The position numbers and the translations under genes were made by a program. Under the pieces are notes generated by a model, which saw nothing but the letters and a program-made list of their open reading frames with translations, was not told the DNA's origin and searched no databases. DNA of 64,000 nucleotides from Mesorhizobium sp. LHD-90 (lineage in GTDB: Bacteria > Pseudomonadota > Alphaproteobacteria > Rhizobiales > Rhizobiaceae). Of the stretch, positions 26,935 through 36,362 are shown one piece after another. Position 1 is the stretch's first letter, and the number at the start of each line of letters is the position of its first letter. The stretch is from the NCBI RefSeq assembly GCF_030929505.1, contig NZ_JAVFVV010000001.1, positions 248,001 through 312,000 of the forward strand. The letters run 5' to 3'.

Positions 26935-27975
26935 TCACTCCACCGCCTTGATGGTCTCCGTCGGCGGCTTCATGTTGCCCCAGAAGGCCGGGTTGTCGAC
27001 GTTCGACTTGTCGATCGCGGCACCCGGAATCTTGATGTTCGGGCCCCATGCTTCGTTGGTCACCGTCGATTTGAGATGAAGCACGTCATATTCGCCGGGC
27101 TTGATCTCCTGCTTGTTGACGATCTTGTCCATGAACATCGCCACCGCGGCTGCCTGGGCGTAGAGCGGCTGTTCGACCTCGACGTTCAGCCAGCCTTTTC
27201 GGATCAGGTCGAGACCGACCGGCGCGCCGTTCGAGCTCATCATCATGATGTCGCCGGGCTTCTTGCCGGCCGATTCCAGCGAGGCCACCGCAGCCACTGA
27301 GAGATGCGCGGCATGGCTGAATATCAGGTCGATGTCGGGATTGGCGACGAGCTGGTCGGCGACGATCGTGCCGGCATTGCTCGCCTCCCACTGCATGGCG
27401 GGCAGCGAGACGATGGTGACGTCCGGAGACGCCTTCATCTTCTCCTCGAAACCCTTCTGGATGTCGAGCGTGTAGGGGTCGCCGGGGTCGCCCAGCACCT
27501 GCAGTATCTTGCCCTTGACAGAGCCGTTCTTGGCCTTGAGCAGCTTCTCTGCCTGCTCCGCGGCGACGTAGCCGATCTCGACCGTGCCGGCGACGGAGGT
27601 GAAGGCGGACGGCGTAGAGGTGATCTGGCGGTCGAACTCGACCACCGGAATGCCGGCCGCCATCGCCGCCTCGATCGACGGTTTCAGCGCGTTGAAGTCG
27701 ACGGCGGCCAGGACGATCGCCGCGGGCTTCAGCGCGATCACGTCGTTCATCTGGCTCTGCTGCGCGTCGGTCTTGTTGTCGGCGTTGAGCGTCTTCATCT
27801 CGTAGCCGGTCTGCTTCAGGAACATCTCCAGCGCGCTCACCGAGCCGGTCTGGAATTCGTCGAGCAGCGTCGGCACCAGGTAGTAGACCGTGCCTTTCGA
27901 TTGCGCGAAGGCCGGCGTCAGCATGGCCATGGCCAACGCAACGACGCCGAATGCGGCTAACACTATTCGTTTCAT
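26935..27975 (-). CDS. Sugar ABC transporter substrate-binding protein
   Basis: 346 aa, RbsB-like periplasmic binding protein. Signal peptide with cleavage after PAFA (residue 24). The mature part shows [14 protein letters not shown], the hinge/ligand segments [28 protein letters not shown], given here as two parts (LAAVDFNAL and [10 protein letters not shown]), and [18 protein letters not shown]. The ligand is not predictable: a pentose, polyol or related sugar. Good ribosome-binding site (AAGGAG) before the ATG at 27975. 41 bases separate it from the ATPase stop. Confidence 0.92.
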   Translation of the reverse strand: MKRIVLAAFGVVALAMAMLTPAFAQSKGTVYYLVPTLLDEFQTGSVSALEMFLKQTGYEMKTLNADNKTDAQQSQMNDVIALKPAAIVLAAVDFNALKPSIEAAMAAGIPVVEFDRQITSTPSAFTSVAGTVEIGYVAAEQAEKLLKAKNGSVKGKILQVLGDPGDPYTLDIQKGFEEKMKASPDVTIVSLPAMQWEASNAGTIVADQLVANPDIDLIFSHAAHLSVAAVASLESAGKKPGDIMMMSSNGAPVGLDLIRKGWLNVEVEQPLYAQAAAVAMFMDKIVNKQEIKPGEYDVLHLKSTVTNEAWGPNIKIPGAAIDKSNVDNPAFWGNMKPPTETIKAVE

Positions 27976-28016
27976 TTCGTTCGCTCCTTTTGAGCCGGAC
28001 CCCTCTTTATTCCCCG

Positions 28017-28781
28017 TCAGCCCACCGGTCCGGCACCGGCAAGCGTTTCGCCGGTGATCATGTTGATCACCGCGTCGGGGCTGGTTTTCTGTCGCGCCAC
28101 ATCGCCGGCCACGACGCCCTGGCGGATCACCACGATCCGGTCGGCGACCTGAAAAGCCTGCTGCATGATGTGGGTGATGATGACGACGCCGATGCCCTGC
28201 CGGGCGACCTGGCGGATCATGTCGAGGCCGCGCCGCGTCTGCTCGACGCCGAGCGCGGCGAATGGCTCGTCGAGCAGCACCAGCTTGCCGCCCCAGTGGA
28301 CGAAGCGGTTGAGCTCGATCGCCTGGCGCTGGCCGCCCGACAGGTGCTCGACGTTCGTCCTGAGCGACGGGATGCGCGTGCCGGCATTGGCCAGCGCCTT
28401 CGCCACCTCGCGCTCCATGGCGCGCTCGTCTAGCACCGGCACGCCGAGCACTTTCCGGGTGATCTCGCGGCCCATGAAGAAGTTGGCGACGACGTCGACA
28501 TTGGTGCAGAGCGACAGGTCCTGGTAGACAGTCTCGATGCCGGCGGCTTTTGCTTCGGCGGGAGACTTCGCCAGAAACTCCTTGCCTTCGAACAGCATGC
28601 GGCCCGAACTCGGCTCCAGTCCGCCGGCGATGATTTTTACCAGCGTCGATTTTCCGGCGCCGTTGTCGCCGAGCAGCGCCACCACCTCGCCCCTGCCGAT
28701 CGAGAACGAGATGCCCTTCAGCGCTTCGATCGCGCCGTAGTTCTTGCGGATGTCTTCCAGTACCAGCAGCGGTTCGGTCAT
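28017..28781 (-). CDS. Sugar ABC transporter ATPase, single-domain
   Basis: 254 aa. Walker [10 protein letters not shown] (38-46), signature LSGGQRQ (147-153), Walker B LVLLDEP (167-173) and the switch His in IITHIMQQ. Unlike RbsA or XylG, which have two ATPase halves, this protein has one and would act as a homodimer, as in FrcA-type transporters of rhizobia. Its start overlaps the ROK regulator stop by four bases (ATGA). Confidence 0.93.
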   Translation of the reverse strand: MTEPLLVLEDIRKNYGAIEALKGISFSIGRGEVVALLGDNGAGKSTLVKIIAGGLEPSSGRMLFEGKEFLAKSPAEAKAAGIETVYQDLSLCTNVDVVANFFMGREITRKVLGVPVLDERAMEREVAKALANAGTRIPSLRTNVEHLSGGQRQAIELNRFVHWGGKLVLLDEPFAALGVEQTRRGLDMIRQVARQGIGVVIITHIMQQAFQVADRIVVIRQGVVAGDVARQKTSPDAVINMITGETLAGAGPVG

Positions 28782-29941
28782 GCGGCCATCTCCTTGCCGT
28801 CCGGCGCTTCCCGCCCATCCTCGCGCGCCGCGAACATCTGGCCGAAGCGCGGCGACAGCACGCCGGACACGGCAAGTGCCGCGGCACCGCGCAGCACTGA
28901 TTGCTCGCCGCCGCGGGCGACGGTGACGCGCGGGGCGCGCCGGTCGCGGCGCGCCGAGACCGAATTGGGTAGGGTTTTGGCTGCAGCCGCCAGCCTTGCC
29001 AGCAGCGGAGTCGGCGCCAGCCCGCCGATCACCACGGTCTGCGGATCGAACAGGTTCTCGATGGTGGTCACCGCGTTGCGGAAGATCGGCGCAATCTCGC
29101 CCGCCCAGGCGGCCTCGCCGCCCTTGTGGCGGCCGAGCGCCTCCAGCGACAGGTAGCGTTCCAGGCAGCCGCGATTGCCGCACGGGCAAGGCTCGCCGTC
29201 CGGCACGACGGGGATATGGCCGATCTCGCCGGCATTGCCCCAGGCGCCGCGCAGTACCGCGCCGTCATGCACCATGACGCCGCCCAGGCCGACGCCAAAA
29301 TAAAGATAATAATATTCGGAGAAATCCGAGCCGACGCCGTATATCTGCTCGCCCAGCGCCGCCGCCGCCATGTCCGCCTCGATGAAGGCGGGCAGGCCGG
29401 TCGCCTCGGCCAGCCGCTCCTTCAGCGGCACCTCCTGCCAGCCGTCCATTGTGGTCGGACCGACGAAGCTCATCGCTTCGACGCCGAACGGGCCGGGCAA
29501 CGCCATGCCGACGCCGAGCATGCGGCCGCCGGGGCGCAGTCTTGTCAGTTCACGCACCAGCCCGCCGATGAGATCGAAGGCCTGGCCGGGAGTGGGCGCC
29601 GGCGCGTCGCGGTGCAGGTTCTCGACCACGTCGCCGCTGAGGTTGACCAGCGCGGCGCTGACGCCGAGCGGCGTCAGGTGGACGCCGACCGCATAGCCGC
29701 CGTCCGGGTTGATGCGGAGCGTCGTGGGCGGCACGCCGCGGCCCTTGGGCTCTTCGCGGGCAGAGATGAGAAAACCCTGTTCCTCCAGCTCGCGGACGAT
29801 GGTGGAGACAGTCTGCACGGTAAGCCCGACGCGCGCTGCGATGTCGCCGCGCGTGGTCGGCGCGTGCAGGCGGATCGACTCCAGCACGATGCGCCGGTTG
29901 TACGGCCGCCCGGATTCCTGATTGGTCCCCTTGAGTGCCAC
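28778..29941 (-). CDS. ROK-family transcriptional regulator
   Basis: 387 aa. An N-terminal winged helix (about 14-75, [20 protein letters not shown]) precedes a ROK sugar-kinase-like domain with [14 protein letters not shown], the [11 protein letters not shown] segment and the zinc motif CPCGNRGC. It should bind a sugar and release DNA. The GTG start at 29941 is supported by GGGAGG upstream. As first gene of the transporter operon it probably regulates its own operon. The inverted repeat upstream is a candidate operator. Confidence 0.92.
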   Translation of the reverse strand: MALKGTNQESGRPYNRRIVLESIRLHAPTTRGDIAARVGLTVQTVSTIVRELEEQGFLISAREEPKGRGVPPTTLRINPDGGYAVGVHLTPLGVSAALVNLSGDVVENLHRDAPAPTPGQAFDLIGGLVRELTRLRPGGRMLGVGMALPGPFGVEAMSFVGPTTMDGWQEVPLKERLAEATGLPAFIEADMAAAALGEQIYGVGSDFSEYYYLYFGVGLGGVMVHDGAVLRGAWGNAGEIGHIPVVPDGEPCPCGNRGCLERYLSLEALGRHKGGEAAWAGEIAPIFRNAVTTIENLFDPQTVVIGGLAPTPLLARLAAAAKTLPNSVSARRDRRAPRVTVARGGEQSVLRGAAALAVSGVLSPRFGQMFAAREDGREAPDGKEMAA

Positions 29942-29987
29942 GTTTCGGCGCCTCCCGAGGAGAGATTTGCACCGTGAAGTTATTTAG

Positions 29988-30023
29988 TCAAACGGTTTTC
30001 AGAAAAACTTTCAACACGTTTGA
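29988..30023. promoter_or_regulatory. Candidate ROK operator
   Basis: TCAAACG at 29988-29994 and its complement CGTTTGA at 30017-30023, 22 bases apart, in an AT-rich stretch 47 bases upstream of the ROK gene start. Includes TTGACT (-35-like on the minus strand). Assignment is by position and symmetry only. Confidence 0.35.
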
Positions 30024-30069
30024 GGCGTGCTTTGAGAGCTCATATCTCGTCGGACAAAGAGGATTGAGA

Positions 30070-30156
30070 TGGTGCCCCTGGCCGGGATCGAACCAGCACG
30101 CCCGTGAAGGCAACAGATTTTGAGTCTGCCGCGTCTACCAATTCCGCCACAGGGGC
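30070..30156 (-). tRNA. tRNA-Leu (anticodon CAA)
   Basis: Complete 87-base gene on the minus strand, including an encoded CCA (30070-30072). Acceptor stem GCCCCTG/CAGGGGC with discriminator A, anticodon loop CTCAAAA giving CAA, a class II variable arm (TTGCCTTCACGGGCGT region) and T-loop GTTCGATCC. Reads UUG codons. Confidence 0.95.
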
Positions 30157-30409
30157 ATTCGCATTTGTCGCTTGCGCGAACGGAGCCCGGCACTTTGGTG
30201 CTGGAAACCGCTTTGGCAGCCGCGAAGCGCCGTGCGACCTACCAAATGAAACCGGTCTCGGCAAGACGCCGCGATTAGCGTTCTCTTGCGGAGCCTTGTC
30301 GATTGGCCGGGTGGGACATCGGCCAGGGCGGAGTGTCGAGGGCGGCGAAGATTTTCGCGGCGGAACCTCGGGCCGGCCATCGCGCTTAGTTTGGCGAAGG
30401 AGATACGGC

Positions 30410-30709
30410 ATGGGTATCACACGGGAATTCTTCGAGACCTGGCTGCAAGAGAACGTCGGCAACCTCCCGTCCGAGAGCGAGGTGAGCCTTGCCGTTCTGG
30501 CGCGGCAATTCGAGCAGGACGCCGAAGCCGCCGGCTACAGTCAGGAGGTTCGGGAAGCGGAGATCGGCAATATCGAAGAGGCGATAGAAGAAGCGCTGAA
30601 CAGGGCAAACGGCGAAGAAGAGGCACAGGACACCGCCTCGGCCGGAGACAGTGACGCCACGCCGGCCATGGACACGCTGGAGGTCGACGATGCCAAAAGC
30701 GGGCCGTGA
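30410..30709 (+). CDS. Small acidic protein, possibly DUF768-like
   Basis: 99 residues, acidic. MGITREFFETWLQENV opens a helical N-terminal part, then EEAIEEALNRANGEEE and a Ser/Asp/Ala tail without structure. The layout resembles the DUF768 family, common in Mesorhizobium, but I cannot confirm it. AAGGAG eight bases before the ATG supports the start. No neighbours in the same transcript are evident. Function unknown. Confidence 0.65.
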   Translation: MGITREFFETWLQENVGNLPSESEVSLAVLARQFEQDAEAAGYSQEVREAEIGNIEEAIEEALNRANGEEEAQDTASAGDSDATPAMDTLEVDDAKSGP

Positions 30710-31008
30710 GCGGCAAGGCGCGTCCGCTTGCGCAACGGCGATTTTCGAGGATCGTCTCCAATCATTCAGCGGCGAGCGGCTGCGTGTGCAATGCGCTGTC
30801 GGTTTCTCGCCTCCGTAGGGTTGCCATTCCGGACAACCGGAGTTTTCGGCCTGACTGACCGTCGCTGAACGGGATGGCGGCGTTTGGGCGCAGGGCCGAG
30901 CGGCGCAATTCTTTTTACAGGAATTGCAGGCTATGGGTGTCCGCGTCCTCCGGACTGGCTTCTGCAGGCGTGCGGTGTCGGTCGGCGGGAATAACGACGG
31001 AACGGCCG
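30710..31008. other. Intergenic stretch with one inverted repeat
   Basis: No supported gene. GCAATTC at 30905-30911 and GAATTGC at 30921-30927 form a 7-bp inverted repeat with a nine-base spacer, about 80 bases before the YqaA-family start. It could be an operator or the promoter region of the yqaA-dsbB pair. Confidence 0.4.
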
Positions 31009-31596
31009 ATGCTGCGAAAACTCTACGACTGGACCATGTCGCTTGCCGCCCGCAAGTCGGCGGAAGTGTGGCTGGCGGTTATCGCCTTCGTCGAGAGTTC
31101 GGTGTTCCTCGTGCCGGCCGACGTGCTCTACCTGCCGATGGCGCTGTCGCGCCCGGACCGCGCCTACCGCTACGCGCTGGTGGCGACCGCCGCCTCGGTG
31201 CTGGGCGGCATCGCCGGCTGGTTCCTCGGCCACTATGCCTACGAGACCGTCGCGCGGCCGGTGCTTGAATTCTACGGAAAATACGACGAGTTCGAGACCC
31301 TGCGCGTGTCGGCCGGCACCGGCTTCATCCTGCTGATGCTGGTGACGTCCGGTTTTGCCCATCTGCCGCCGATCAAGGTCGTCACCATCCTGGCCGGCGT
31401 CATCAGCTTTCCGCTAGGCTGGTTCATCGTCTCGGCGATCGTGGCGCGCGGCGCGCGCTTCCTGCTGCTCGCCTGGCTGCTCAGGCGCTACGGCGAATCC
31501 ATCCGTCACTTTATCGAGAAGCGCCTCGGCCTGCTTGCGGGTGCGGCCGCCGTTGTCCTAATTCTGCTCTATATCTTGGTCAGGTACGTGTTCTGA
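31009..31596 (+). CDS. YqaA/DedA-like membrane protein
   Basis: 195 aa, four to five helices, of the VTT/DedA-like YqaA family. Conserved elements: FVESSVFLVPADVLYLPMAL, a GGIAGWFLGHYAYE segment and the late TSGFAHLPPIKVVTILAG. Family members are thought to aid lipid or membrane homeostasis; some are scramblase relatives. The longer upstream frame adds no recognised segment, so the ATG at 31009 was used. 28 bases upstream of dsbB, a conserved rhizobial pair. Confidence 0.88.
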   Translation: MLRKLYDWTMSLAARKSAEVWLAVIAFVESSVFLVPADVLYLPMALSRPDRAYRYALVATAASVLGGIAGWFLGHYAYETVARPVLEFYGKYDEFETLRVSAGTGFILLMLVTSGFAHLPPIKVVTILAGVISFPLGWFIVSAIVARGARFLLLAWLLRRYGESIRHFIEKRLGLLAGAAAVVLILLYILVRYVF

Positions 31597-31624
31597 CGAG
31601 CCCGCCTGAACGGATCTTTTTCTC

Positions 31625-32143
31625 ATGACCAGTATGCCCACCCCGACCACGCGCCCGCAGGCGCTGACCGCGCTGTTTCTGGCCGTCGCCATGGCGGCCA
31701 CCGTCGGCTCGGCGCTCGGCTTCCAGCATTTGGGCGGCTACATTCCTTGCAAGCTCTGCTACGAGCAGCGCATCCCCTATTACGTCGGCGTGCCACTGAT
31801 GCTGCTGGCGCTTGTCGCGGCGACCGTCAGACTGCCGCCGGTCGTGTCGCGAGGGCTACTGTTCGCCGGCGGGCTGCTGATGGCCTACGGGCTCTATCTC
31901 GGTGTCTACCATTCCGGCGTCGAATGGGGTTTTTGGCCCGGCCCGACCGATTGCGGCATGGTCGTCGCCCCGCCCGACACCGGCGGCAAGGGCGTGCTCG
32001 ATGCGCTCAACACCATCGTGCCGCCCTCCTGCGACAAGGCGGCGCTGCGCATCCTCGGCCTGTCGCTCGCCGGCTGGAATGCGATCGCCAGCCTTGCGCT
32101 CGCGATCGTCGCGTTCCGGGGAGCCTTCGCGAAGGCCGGTTGA
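31625..32143 (+). CDS. dsbB: DsbB-like disulfide bond formation protein
   Basis: 172 aa with four helices. Redox cysteine pair C42-C45 (CKLCYEQR) at the start of the first periplasmic loop, and second pair C110 and C136 (GPTDCG and PPSCDKA). It should reoxidise DsbA-like proteins and hand electrons to quinone. Follows the YqaA-family gene, probably in the same transcript. TlpA at 8910 acts in the opposite, reducing direction. Confidence 0.9.
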   Translation: MTSMPTPTTRPQALTALFLAVAMAATVGSALGFQHLGGYIPCKLCYEQRIPYYVGVPLMLLALVAATVRLPPVVSRGLLFAGGLLMAYGLYLGVYHSGVEWGFWPGPTDCGMVVAPPDTGGKGVLDALNTIVPPSCDKAALRILGLSLAGWNAIASLALAIVAFRGAFAKAG

Positions 32144-32162
32144 CCCGGCAGCTTGCGCTGTT

Positions 32163-33167
32163 TCAGACCACCACGAAATCCGCCGCCGTCAGGTCGGCGA
32201 GATTGGCAATGTTGGCGAATTTCACGTTGCCGTATGCGCCGCCCGAGCCGTCCGCATCGTAGTAGAGATTGCCCGTCGTGGAATAGTAGATGATGCGGTC
32301 GTCGGCATCCTTCGGGCCGTCGGCGATATCCTTGAAGGCCGCCGCCGCCAGGGCGCCGACGGTCGACAATGCCGTGAAGATGGCATTCTCCAGCCGGATC
32401 GTGTCGGCGGCCACGCTGTAATTGACGATGGTGTCGACATTGCCCGCCCCAAGCGCCGACGAGAACACGAAATAGTCCATGCCGCTGCCGCCGTTCAGCG
32501 TGTCGCTGCCGCCCTTGCCGTCGAGCACGTTCTTGCCGGCATTGCCCCTGATTTCCTGGGCGAATTCGTTCCCGGTCAGGTTGATCGCCGTAGTGCCCAT
32601 CGAGCCATTGGTGGATAGATGCTCCGCCGCGACCCCGGCGCCCAGCACGTAGGATACGCCGCTGGCGACGCTGTCGTCGCCTCCGCCCGCCGACTCGAAG
32701 ATTTTCACGTCGCTGCTGTAGACGCGGTAGAGATCGTTGCCGCCGCCGCCCTCGAAAACATCGCCGCTGCCTTTCGAGCGGAACGTGTCGGCCGCGCCCG
32801 AGCCGAAGACGTAGTCGGCCTTTTCCGTTCCGACAAAATTGCCGGCGGAGGAAAACACCGTCACGGTGAATTCGTGATTGAGGATGGCGCCGCCGATATT
32901 GTCGTTTATCGCATACGTGCCGGTGGTTGGGGTGGCATCGGCCAGCGTCGCGACGACGGTCTGATCCATCGGCCTGTCGGCGTCCTGATAAAAATAGTTC
33001 TCGTAGATGCCGATGCTGCTGTAGATGTCGCCGTTCCAAAGATAATAGCCGAGATCTTCGTCATAATAGCCGGTGAGGCCGTAGTGGAAGGTCGCCGTCA
33101 CCTGATTGCCACTGCGTGTCAAGGTAAATTCCGGCGAGATACCGGAAACGAAATCGCTGATGAGCAT
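32163..33167 (-). CDS. RTX-type calcium-binding protein, likely type I secreted
   Basis: 334 aa. The C-terminal half has glycine-aspartate nonapeptide-like repeats (GGGGNDLYRV, GKGGSDTLNGGSGMDYF), which bind calcium, and an end rich in Ala/Asp/Val (LTAADFVVV) as in type I secretion signals. The N-terminal half (about 1-120) is a beta-rich region with no recognised family. The ATG at 33167 is chosen over one 18 codons upstream because GGGAGGAC lies directly before it. No ABC exporter genes are adjacent, so secretion would need one elsewhere. Confidence 0.78.
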   Translation of the reverse strand: MLISDFVSGISPEFTLTRSGNQVTATFHYGLTGYYDEDLGYYLWNGDIYSSIGIYENYFYQDADRPMDQTVVATLADATPTTGTYAINDNIGGAILNHEFTVTVFSSAGNFVGTEKADYVFGSGAADTFRSKGSGDVFEGGGGNDLYRVYSSDVKIFESAGGGDDSVASGVSYVLGAGVAAEHLSTNGSMGTTAINLTGNEFAQEIRGNAGKNVLDGKGGSDTLNGGSGMDYFVFSSALGAGNVDTIVNYSVAADTIRLENAIFTALSTVGALAAAAFKDIADGPKDADDRIIYYSTTGNLYYDADGSGGAYGNVKFANIANLADLTAADFVVV

Positions 33168-33466
33168 GAAGTCCTCCCAAGACTGCCCGGAGGATTTATC
33201 ATTTCGTGTTGCTACCTGCAATTGCCGTCATTGCGACTGCAACTGACCCGATCCAGGCGCGCAACGCGCCGCCGGCCTCTGCCAGAAAGCATTCATCGAC
33301 CAGGAATTTGCATGTCCAAACCTTCAGGCGGCGATATTCTTACTGCCGGATTGCCCTGCTTCGCCGCACCGCGAAATCGCACCGAGTTGACCGCTGCGCG
33401 TCCGGTCCTGTAATCCACGCATCGCCGATTGTTGCGGCGCAAAAGAAAGGCGGCGGCCGGACAAGC
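33168..33466. other. Divergent intergenic region
   Basis: Separates the leftward RTX gene from the rightward acyl-CoA synthetase gene and should hold both promoters. I see no clear -35/-10 pair, RNA gene or repeat. Codons in frame upstream of the synthetase start (33206-33466) have no family features. Confidence 0.4.
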
Positions 33467-35101
33467 ATGTTGCAGCGCGCGGACAGCTACGAGGCGCTCT
33501 ACAGAAATTTTCGCTGGGCGATCCCGGACCGGTTCAACATCGGCGTCGCCGTTTCTGACCGCTGGGTGGCCACCGAGCCGGAGCGCACCGCGCTGCTGGA
33601 ATACCGGCAGGAGAGCGAACCGGTCCGCATGAGTTTCGGCGAACTGTCGCGCCAGTCGAACGCGCTGGCCAATGCGCTCCGCCGGCGGGGCGTCGGCCGC
33701 GGCGACCGGGTGGCGCTCCTGCTGCCACAGAGTTTCGAGACGGCCATCGCCCATGTGGCCATCTACAAGCTGGGCGCCATCGCCGTGCCGCTGGCGCTGC
33801 TGTTCGGCGTCGAGGCGCTGGAGTGCCGGCTGCAGACGGCGGGCGTGAAGGCGGTCGTCACAAACGCCAGAGGCGTTGCCAAGCTGAAGGCCATCCGCGC
33901 CCGCCTGCCTGGGCTGGAGCTGGTGGTTTCAACCGACGGGGCGGACGGCGACACGCTCGGCTTCCATCGGGCGGTGGCCGACAACCGGCCGGTCTTCGAG
34001 GCGGTGGATACCACGCCCGACGACCCGTCGATGATGATTTTCACCTCCGGCACGACCGGCCCGCCCAAGGGCGCGCTGCACGGCCACCGCGTACTGCTCG
34101 GGCATCTGCCCGGCGTGCAGTTCCACCACGAGTTCTTCCCGCAGAAGGGGGATCTCGCCTGGACGCCGGCCGACTGGGCGTGGGCCGGGGGACTGCTCAA
34201 CCTGTTGCTGCCGTCGCTTTATTTCGGCGTGCCGGTGGCGTTCGGAAAATTCGAAAAGTTCGATCCGGAGGCAGCGCTCGGGCTGGTGGAAAAGATGCGT
34301 GTGCGCAACGCCTTCATCCCGCCGACGGCGCTGCGCATGCTGAAGTCGGTGACCGGCATCCGCCGGCGCTTCGACCTGAACCTGCGCACGGTGGGCTCGG
34401 CCGGCGAGGCGCTGGGCCGTGAAACCTACGAATGGGCGAAGGACGAACTCGGGCTGACCGTCAACGAGTTCTACGGCCAGACGGAATGCAACATCGTGCT
34501 GTCGTCCTGCGCGGCTCTGGATGTCAGCCGGGGAGGGGCGATCGGAAAACCGTCGCCCGGCCACACGGTGGCGATCATCGACGGCGAGGGCAGAGAGATG
34601 CCCGCGGGCGAGATCGGCCAGATCGCGGTGCGCCGGCCCGACCCGGTGATGTTTCTCGGCTACTGGCAGAACGAGACGGCGACGCGCCAGAAATTCATCG
34701 GCGACTGGATGACCACCGGCGACCAGGGTATTCGCGACGCGGACGGCTATGTCTCTTTCTTCGGGCGCGACGACGACGTCATCACCTCGGCCGGTTTCCG
34801 CATCGGTCCCGGCGAGATCGAGGACTGCCTGACCGGCCACCCGGCGATCGCGCTGGCCGCGGCGGTCGGCAAGCCCGACGCGCTGCGCACCGAAATCGTG
34901 AAGGCCTACGTCGTGCTGCGCGACGGCTTTTCGCCGAGCGAGGCGCTTGCCGCCGAGATCAAGAATTTCGTGCGCGAAAGGCTGTCGGCGCATGAATATC
35001 CTCGCGAGGTCGCGTTCGTGGATTCGATGCCGCTGACCACGACCGGAAAAGTGATTCGGCGGATTTTTCGGGACCGGGCGCGGCACGAGATCGAGGAGTG
35101 A
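33467..35101 (+). CDS. AMP-binding acyl-CoA synthetase
   Basis: 544 aa, adenylate-forming enzyme that activates a carboxylic acid to the CoA thioester. Core A3 motif IFTSGTTGPPKGALHGHR, A5-like EFYGQTECN, the A7 motif TGDQG, and the C-terminal A8/A10 segments FFGRDDDVITSAGFRIGPGE, cited here partly as FGRDDDVI and GFRIGPGE, and TTTGKVIRR with the catalytic Lys. Resembles medium-chain or acetyl/propionyl-type synthetases (MACS group). Start ATG 33467 gives the usual N terminus YEALYRNFRW. Monocistronic here. Confidence 0.9.
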   Translation: MLQRADSYEALYRNFRWAIPDRFNIGVAVSDRWVATEPERTALLEYRQESEPVRMSFGELSRQSNALANALRRRGVGRGDRVALLLPQSFETAIAHVAIYKLGAIAVPLALLFGVEALECRLQTAGVKAVVTNARGVAKLKAIRARLPGLELVVSTDGADGDTLGFHRAVADNRPVFEAVDTTPDDPSMMIFTSGTTGPPKGALHGHRVLLGHLPGVQFHHEFFPQKGDLAWTPADWAWAGGLLNLLLPSLYFGVPVAFGKFEKFDPEAALGLVEKMRVRNAFIPPTALRMLKSVTGIRRRFDLNLRTVGSAGEALGRETYEWAKDELGLTVNEFYGQTECNIVLSSCAALDVSRGGAIGKPSPGHTVAIIDGEGREMPAGEIGQIAVRRPDPVMFLGYWQNETATRQKFIGDWMTTGDQGIRDADGYVSFFGRDDDVITSAGFRIGPGEIEDCLTGHPAIALAAAVGKPDALRTEIVKAYVVLRDGFSPSEALAAEIKNFVRERLSAHEYPREVAFVDSMPLTTTGKVIRRIFRDRARHEIEE

Positions 35102-35186
35102 GGAGGTCACGACGCGAATGTCCGCAAGGCGGTCACAAGCGGCCTTTCGCGTCCGGCGTCGCGCGAAGACGGCGGAAGGCTTGTCG

Positions 35187-36362
35187 TTAGGCCGGCCTAC
35201 GGCTGACCAGCCATAGCCCCCATGTCAGGAACAGGTTCAGCACGGCAGCGGCGAAGAGCGTGCTGAGCATGGCTGCGCTGCCGCCATGGTCCAGAAGGAC
35301 CGCACCGAGCGCGGGCGCGGTCGCCTGCACGACCAGGCTGGGCGGCGCGAGGCGGCCCATGACAGCGGCGTAGCGTTGCGGATCGAAGAGCACCAGGGGA
35401 AGCGCGCCACGCGCGATCGTATGCACGCCGTTTCCTGCTCCATAGAGCACGAGCGCCATGGCCGTGATCGGCAGGTTGCTCAGAAGCAGCCCGATCCCCA
35501 GCGCCAGGAGCAGCACCGAGGCGATCATCACCCAAATCGGATGGTGATGCCGGCCGAACAGCATTTCCACCAACCGGGCGCCCACCTGGGAGGGACCGAT
35601 CAACGCTCCCAGGCCAACAGCGGCCGCGAGGTCGATGCCCCGCAGTTGCAGCACGGTCAGCAGGTGGACCGACAGCATCGAGGCGATCATCGCGGCCAAC
35701 GTCGTGATGGCCGCGAGCAGAACGAATGCGGGCCGGTACGATCGCCCGATGGTCGCCGTTCTCCTCGGGGCCTGTTGCGTTGCCGCCGGCCGCGCGGGAT
35801 TGGGCACGAAGAGCAGGAAGCAGGGCAGGCTTACGACGATCTGAATACCGGCATAGACCAGGCAGGTGACACGCCATCCGTAGTTCTCGACCAGAAGGGC
35901 GCTAAGCGGCCAACAGAGAGTGCTGGCGAACCCACCCCACAGGGTCAGCGCCGTGATAGCGCTTCGCGCCTCGTTGCCATAGAGACGGCCAAGCGTGCCG
36001 AAGCCGGCATCGTAGAGGCCGCCCGACATGCCAAGACCCATCAGCACCCAGGCGAACAGGAAAACACCGAGATGAGGGGCGGCGGCCATTGTCGCCTGGC
36101 CGAGGGCCAGGAATAGCGCGCCTGCCACGAGGATCGGCCGCCCGCCCCATCGCTGTATCGCATTGCCCGTCAGCGTGGACACGAGGCCGGAGGTCAGCAA
36201 CCCGACCGACAGGCCACCCACGACCCAGGCCAGCGGCCAGCCGGTTTCGGCGGCAATGGGCTTCGCCAGGACGGCCGGGAGATAAAATGAACTACCCCAC
36301 GCGAGGATTTGGGTGATGCCCAGGGCCGTGATGGTGAGCGACCGACTGTGCGCGGCCGTCAT
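35187..36362 (-). CDS. MFS permease of the arsenic operon
   Basis: 391 aa, twelve predicted helices, major facilitator family. Starts overlapping the aqpS stop (ATGA), so it is the last gene of the arsR-arsC-aqpS operon. MFS permeases in such operons export arsenite or organoarsenicals (ArsK in Agrobacterium; ArsJ for arsenyl glycerate). I see no GAPDH-like partner gene, so ArsJ is less likely. The substrate remains an inference from operon position. No conserved cysteines stand out; the protein contains only a few. Confidence 0.8.
   Translation of the reverse strand: MTAAHSRSLTITALGITQILAWGSSFYLPAVLAKPIAAETGWPLAWVVGGLSVGLLTSGLVSTLTGNAIQRWGGRPILVAGALFLALGQATMAAAPHLGVFLFAWVLMGLGMSGGLYDAGFGTLGRLYGNEARSAITALTLWGGFASTLCWPLSALLVENYGWRVTCLVYAGIQIVVSLPCFLLFVPNPARPAATQQAPRRTATIGRSYRPAFVLLAAITTLAAMIASMLSVHLLTVLQLRGIDLAAAVGLGALIGPSQVGARLVEMLFGRHHHPIWVMIASVLLLALGIGLLLSNLPITAMALVLYGAGNGVHTIARGALPLVLFDPQRYAAVMGRLAPPSLVVQATAPALGAVLLDHGGSAAMLSTLFAAAVLNLFLTWGLWLVSRRPA

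Noticed and set aside
30104-30409. Upstream extension of the small acidic protein frame
   Set aside because: It would run through the complement of tRNA-Leu; the ATG at 30410 has its own ribosome-binding site.
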